Source: Acidilobaceae archaeon
GTDB lineage: Archaea; Thermoproteota; Thermoprotei_A; Sulfolobales; Acidilobaceae
DNA length: 6,576 nt
Assembly: GCA_027044005.1 (NCBI GenBank)
Contig: JALUDK010000013.1
Coordinates: 1-6,576 of the forward strand
Direction: 5' to 3'
A program made the translations under genes and the position numbers. Positions within the stretch are counted from its first letter, which is position 1, and the number at the start of each line of letters is the position of its first letter. This document shows, piece by piece, positions 5,641 to 6,576 of this stretch. The notes beneath the pieces are model-generated. The model worked only from the letters and a program-made list of their open reading frames with translations, ran no database searches and was not told the origin of the DNA.

Positions 5641-6164
5641 TTACCCTAAGCCTGCCAGCCCGGGCTAGGCCGGACTTCAAGTGGCCTCGAGGCCCCATAT
5701 ACAGGGGCAGGGTAGGCGGCCTCCTGGCCCGGTTCAACCCCACTACGCTATCATGTATAGGCGACGTTGTTACTAGGACCTGCCTAGGCTCTGGCCTGAG
5801 GCCCACGCTGGCTGCTATAGACGGGTTTACTAGGAGGGGTGTTGAGGCTGGCGTTGACGACTTGGTTGACAGCGCCTCTAGGGCTGGGATGAGGGTTTAC
5901 AGGGTTGTAAATCCCCGGGGGGCCCTGTCGGTCGATGCTGTGGAGGCGGTGTGTAGGGCCCTAGGCTCCCGGGAGCCTACCCTCCTGCTTGTGGATGGTG
6001 AGGAGGATCTTCTTGCTCTCCCGGCGATTGCGTGCACCCCTGAGGGGGGCATCGTGGTCTATGGAGCCCCGGGGGTTGGGGCGGTGGTTGTCAGGGTGGA
6101 CTTGGCGAGGGCTAGGGAGGCCCAGTTGAGGATGCTCATGCTCGTCCCTAGATGGCATGGGTGA
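5637..6164 (+). CDS. GTP-dependent dephospho-CoA kinase (DUF359 family)
   Basis: Catalyses the last step of archaeal CoA synthesis, phosphorylating dephospho-CoA with GTP rather than ATP. The function was shown for a Thermococcus member of DUF359 and is assigned here by family. Its 175 residues show the family blocks in order: GDVVT (42-46), IDG (61-63), NPRGALS (92-98), VDGEEDLLALPA (119-130, acidic and probably metal/substrate binding) and VYGAPGVGAVVV (141-152). There is no Walker A loop, as expected since the family is unrelated to bacterial CoaE. The ATG overlaps the spt4 stop by 4 nt (ATGA). A GAGGA lies almost against the start, so translation probably depends on coupling. This position next to rpo7 and spt4 is common in archaea. 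Confidence 0.9.
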   Translation: MITLSLPARARPDFKWPRGPIYRGRVGGLLARFNPTTLSCIGDVVTRTCLGSGLRPTLAAIDGFTRRGVEAGVDDLVDSASRAGMRVYRVVNPRGALSVDAVEAVCRALGSREPTLLLVDGEEDLLALPAIACTPEGGIVVYGAPGVGAVVVRVDLARAREAQLRMLMLVPRWHG

Positions 6165-6167
6165 CCC

Positions 6168-6177
6168 TATACATATA
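6168..6177 (+). promoter_or_regulatory. TATA box upstream of the MqnD-like gene
   Basis: TATACATATA begins 3 nt after the stop of the kinase gene. The expected start is near 6198, giving a leader of about 18 nt that includes the GGTGGAG site. A short perfect palindrome, GGGTGACCC (6159-6167), directly precedes it and overlaps the kinase stop. The box suggests that the next gene is a separate transcription unit. Confidence 0.55.
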
Positions 6178-6203
6178 CCCCTTCGCACCGCCCTCGGCTA
6201 CCT

Positions 6204-6210
6204 GGTGGAG
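6204..6210 (+). promoter_or_regulatory. Ribosome-binding site deciding the TTG start of the MqnD-like gene
   Basis: GGTGGAG ends 5 nt before TTG 6216, the only plausible start codon in frame between the upstream in-frame stop at 6162-6164 and the conserved HTPDPDD block. Confidence 0.65.
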
Positions 6211-6215
6211 CCGGG

Positions 6216-6576
6216 TTGGCTAGGCTGAGTGTGGCTCATACTCCGGATCCTGATGATGCCTTTATGTTCTACGGTATAGTTAGTGGGGCTGTTAGGGTCC
6301 CTGGCTTCGAGGGTGTTGATCATATTATAGAGGATATTGAGACTCTGAACAGGTGGATTATAGAGGAGGGCAGGGTTATCGACGCCACTGCCGCTAGCGC
6401 GCATGCATATGCCTATGTTAGTGATAGGTACTATCTTCTCAGGACTGGCGCTAGCATGGGCGAGGGTTATGGGCCTGTTGTCGTTGCTAAGCCCGGCTTA
6501 AACGGGTTGAAGGGGGCTAGGGTGGCGGTGCCGGGCAGGTATACTACCGCTTACCTCCTCCTCCGCCTCGCCGTGG
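6216..6576 (+). CDS. MqnA/MqnD/SBP-family protein, MqnD-like (1,4-dihydroxy-6-naphthoate synthase-like), 3' truncated
   Basis: The first 120 codons of a periplasmic-binding-protein-like enzyme fold. It begins at TTG (M-A-R-L-S-V-A-H-T-P) and runs off the window. Recognisable blocks are HTPDPDDAFMFY (8-19), corresponding to the SPCPNDTF-like start of MqnD; DIETLN (40-45); the Tyr-rich AYAYVSDRYYLLR (64-76); TGASMGEGYGPVVVA (77-91); and PGRYTTAYLLLRL (106-118). True MqnD converts cyclic dehypoxanthine futalosine to 1,4-dihydroxy-6-naphthoate in the futalosine menaquinone pathway. Archaeal members of this family can be diverged, and no other mqn gene is visible, so the exact substrate is uncertain. 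No secretion signal is seen, which favours a cytosolic enzyme over a transport binding protein. It has its own promoter and is not coupled to the upstream operon. Confidence 0.78.
   Translation, partial: MARLSVAHTPDPDDAFMFYGIVSGAVRVPGFEGVDHIIEDIETLNRWIIEEGRVIDATAASAHAYAYVSDRYYLLRTGASMGEGYGPVVVAKPGLNGLKGARVAVPGRYTTAYLLLRLAV

Noticed and set aside
6246..6350. C/D box-like TGATGA at 6251 with a later CTGA
   Set aside because: The boxes are about 90 nt apart, too far for an archaeal C/D sRNA, and TGATGA simply encodes part of the conserved PDPDD block. Other TGATGA-like sites on either strand also lacked a well-placed D box.
6198..6404. Minus-strand open frame opposite the MqnD-like gene
   Set aside because: The plus strand encodes clear MqnD-family motifs with an RBS and promoter; the minus frame has none.
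1..6576. CRISPR arrays, insertion sequences, tRNA/rRNA genes, toxin-antitoxin or defence loci
   Set aside because: No direct-repeat arrays, transposase motifs, terminal inverted repeats or RNA gene signatures were seen; genes fill nearly all of the window.

Overview
The window looks like part of the chromosome of a hyperthermophilic crenarchaeote, most like Aeropyrum or another high-GC member of the Desulfurococcales. The reasons are archaeal-type RNA polymerase subunit Rpo7 and Spt4 genes, TATA-type promoters with short leaders, GGTG/GAGGTG ribosome-binding sites, common TTG and GTG starts, heavy use of AGG (Arg) and ATA (Ile) codons, and very tight packing. The organism is inferred from these traits, not from any database match. 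I see no mobile element, CRISPR array, tRNA or rRNA.

Layout. (1) 1-1392 (+) is the 3' ~90% of guaA, a fused GMP synthetase cut by the left edge. (2) 3190-1398 (-) is a three-gene unit: an RCK/TrkA potassium-transport regulator, an MscS-family small-conductance channel, and a small two-CxxC zinc-ribbon protein with an acidic tail. The last two overlap by 8 nt. This unit converges on guaA with only 5 nt between stop codons. (3) 3191-3278 is a divergent control region with one perfectly palindromic TATA element (TATTAATA) flanked by a 24-bp inverted repeat. (4) 3279-4778 (+) is an M17 leucyl aminopeptidase with all catalytic residues. (5) 4851-6164 (+) is the archaeal rpo7-spt4-DUF359 operon: an RNA polymerase stalk subunit, a transcription elongation factor and a GTP-dependent dephospho-CoA kinase, tightly coupled behind a TATTTAAA promoter. 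(6) 6165-6215 holds a new promoter, and 6216-6576 (+) is the 5' part of an MqnD-like gene (futalosine menaquinone pathway/substrate-binding fold), cut by the right edge.

Most of the window is ordinary housekeeping. The least conventional parts are the RCK + MscS + zinc-ribbon operon, which may be an ion or turgor control module, and the palindromic divergent promoter with its built-in dyad. No wholly new system can be demonstrated from sequence alone.
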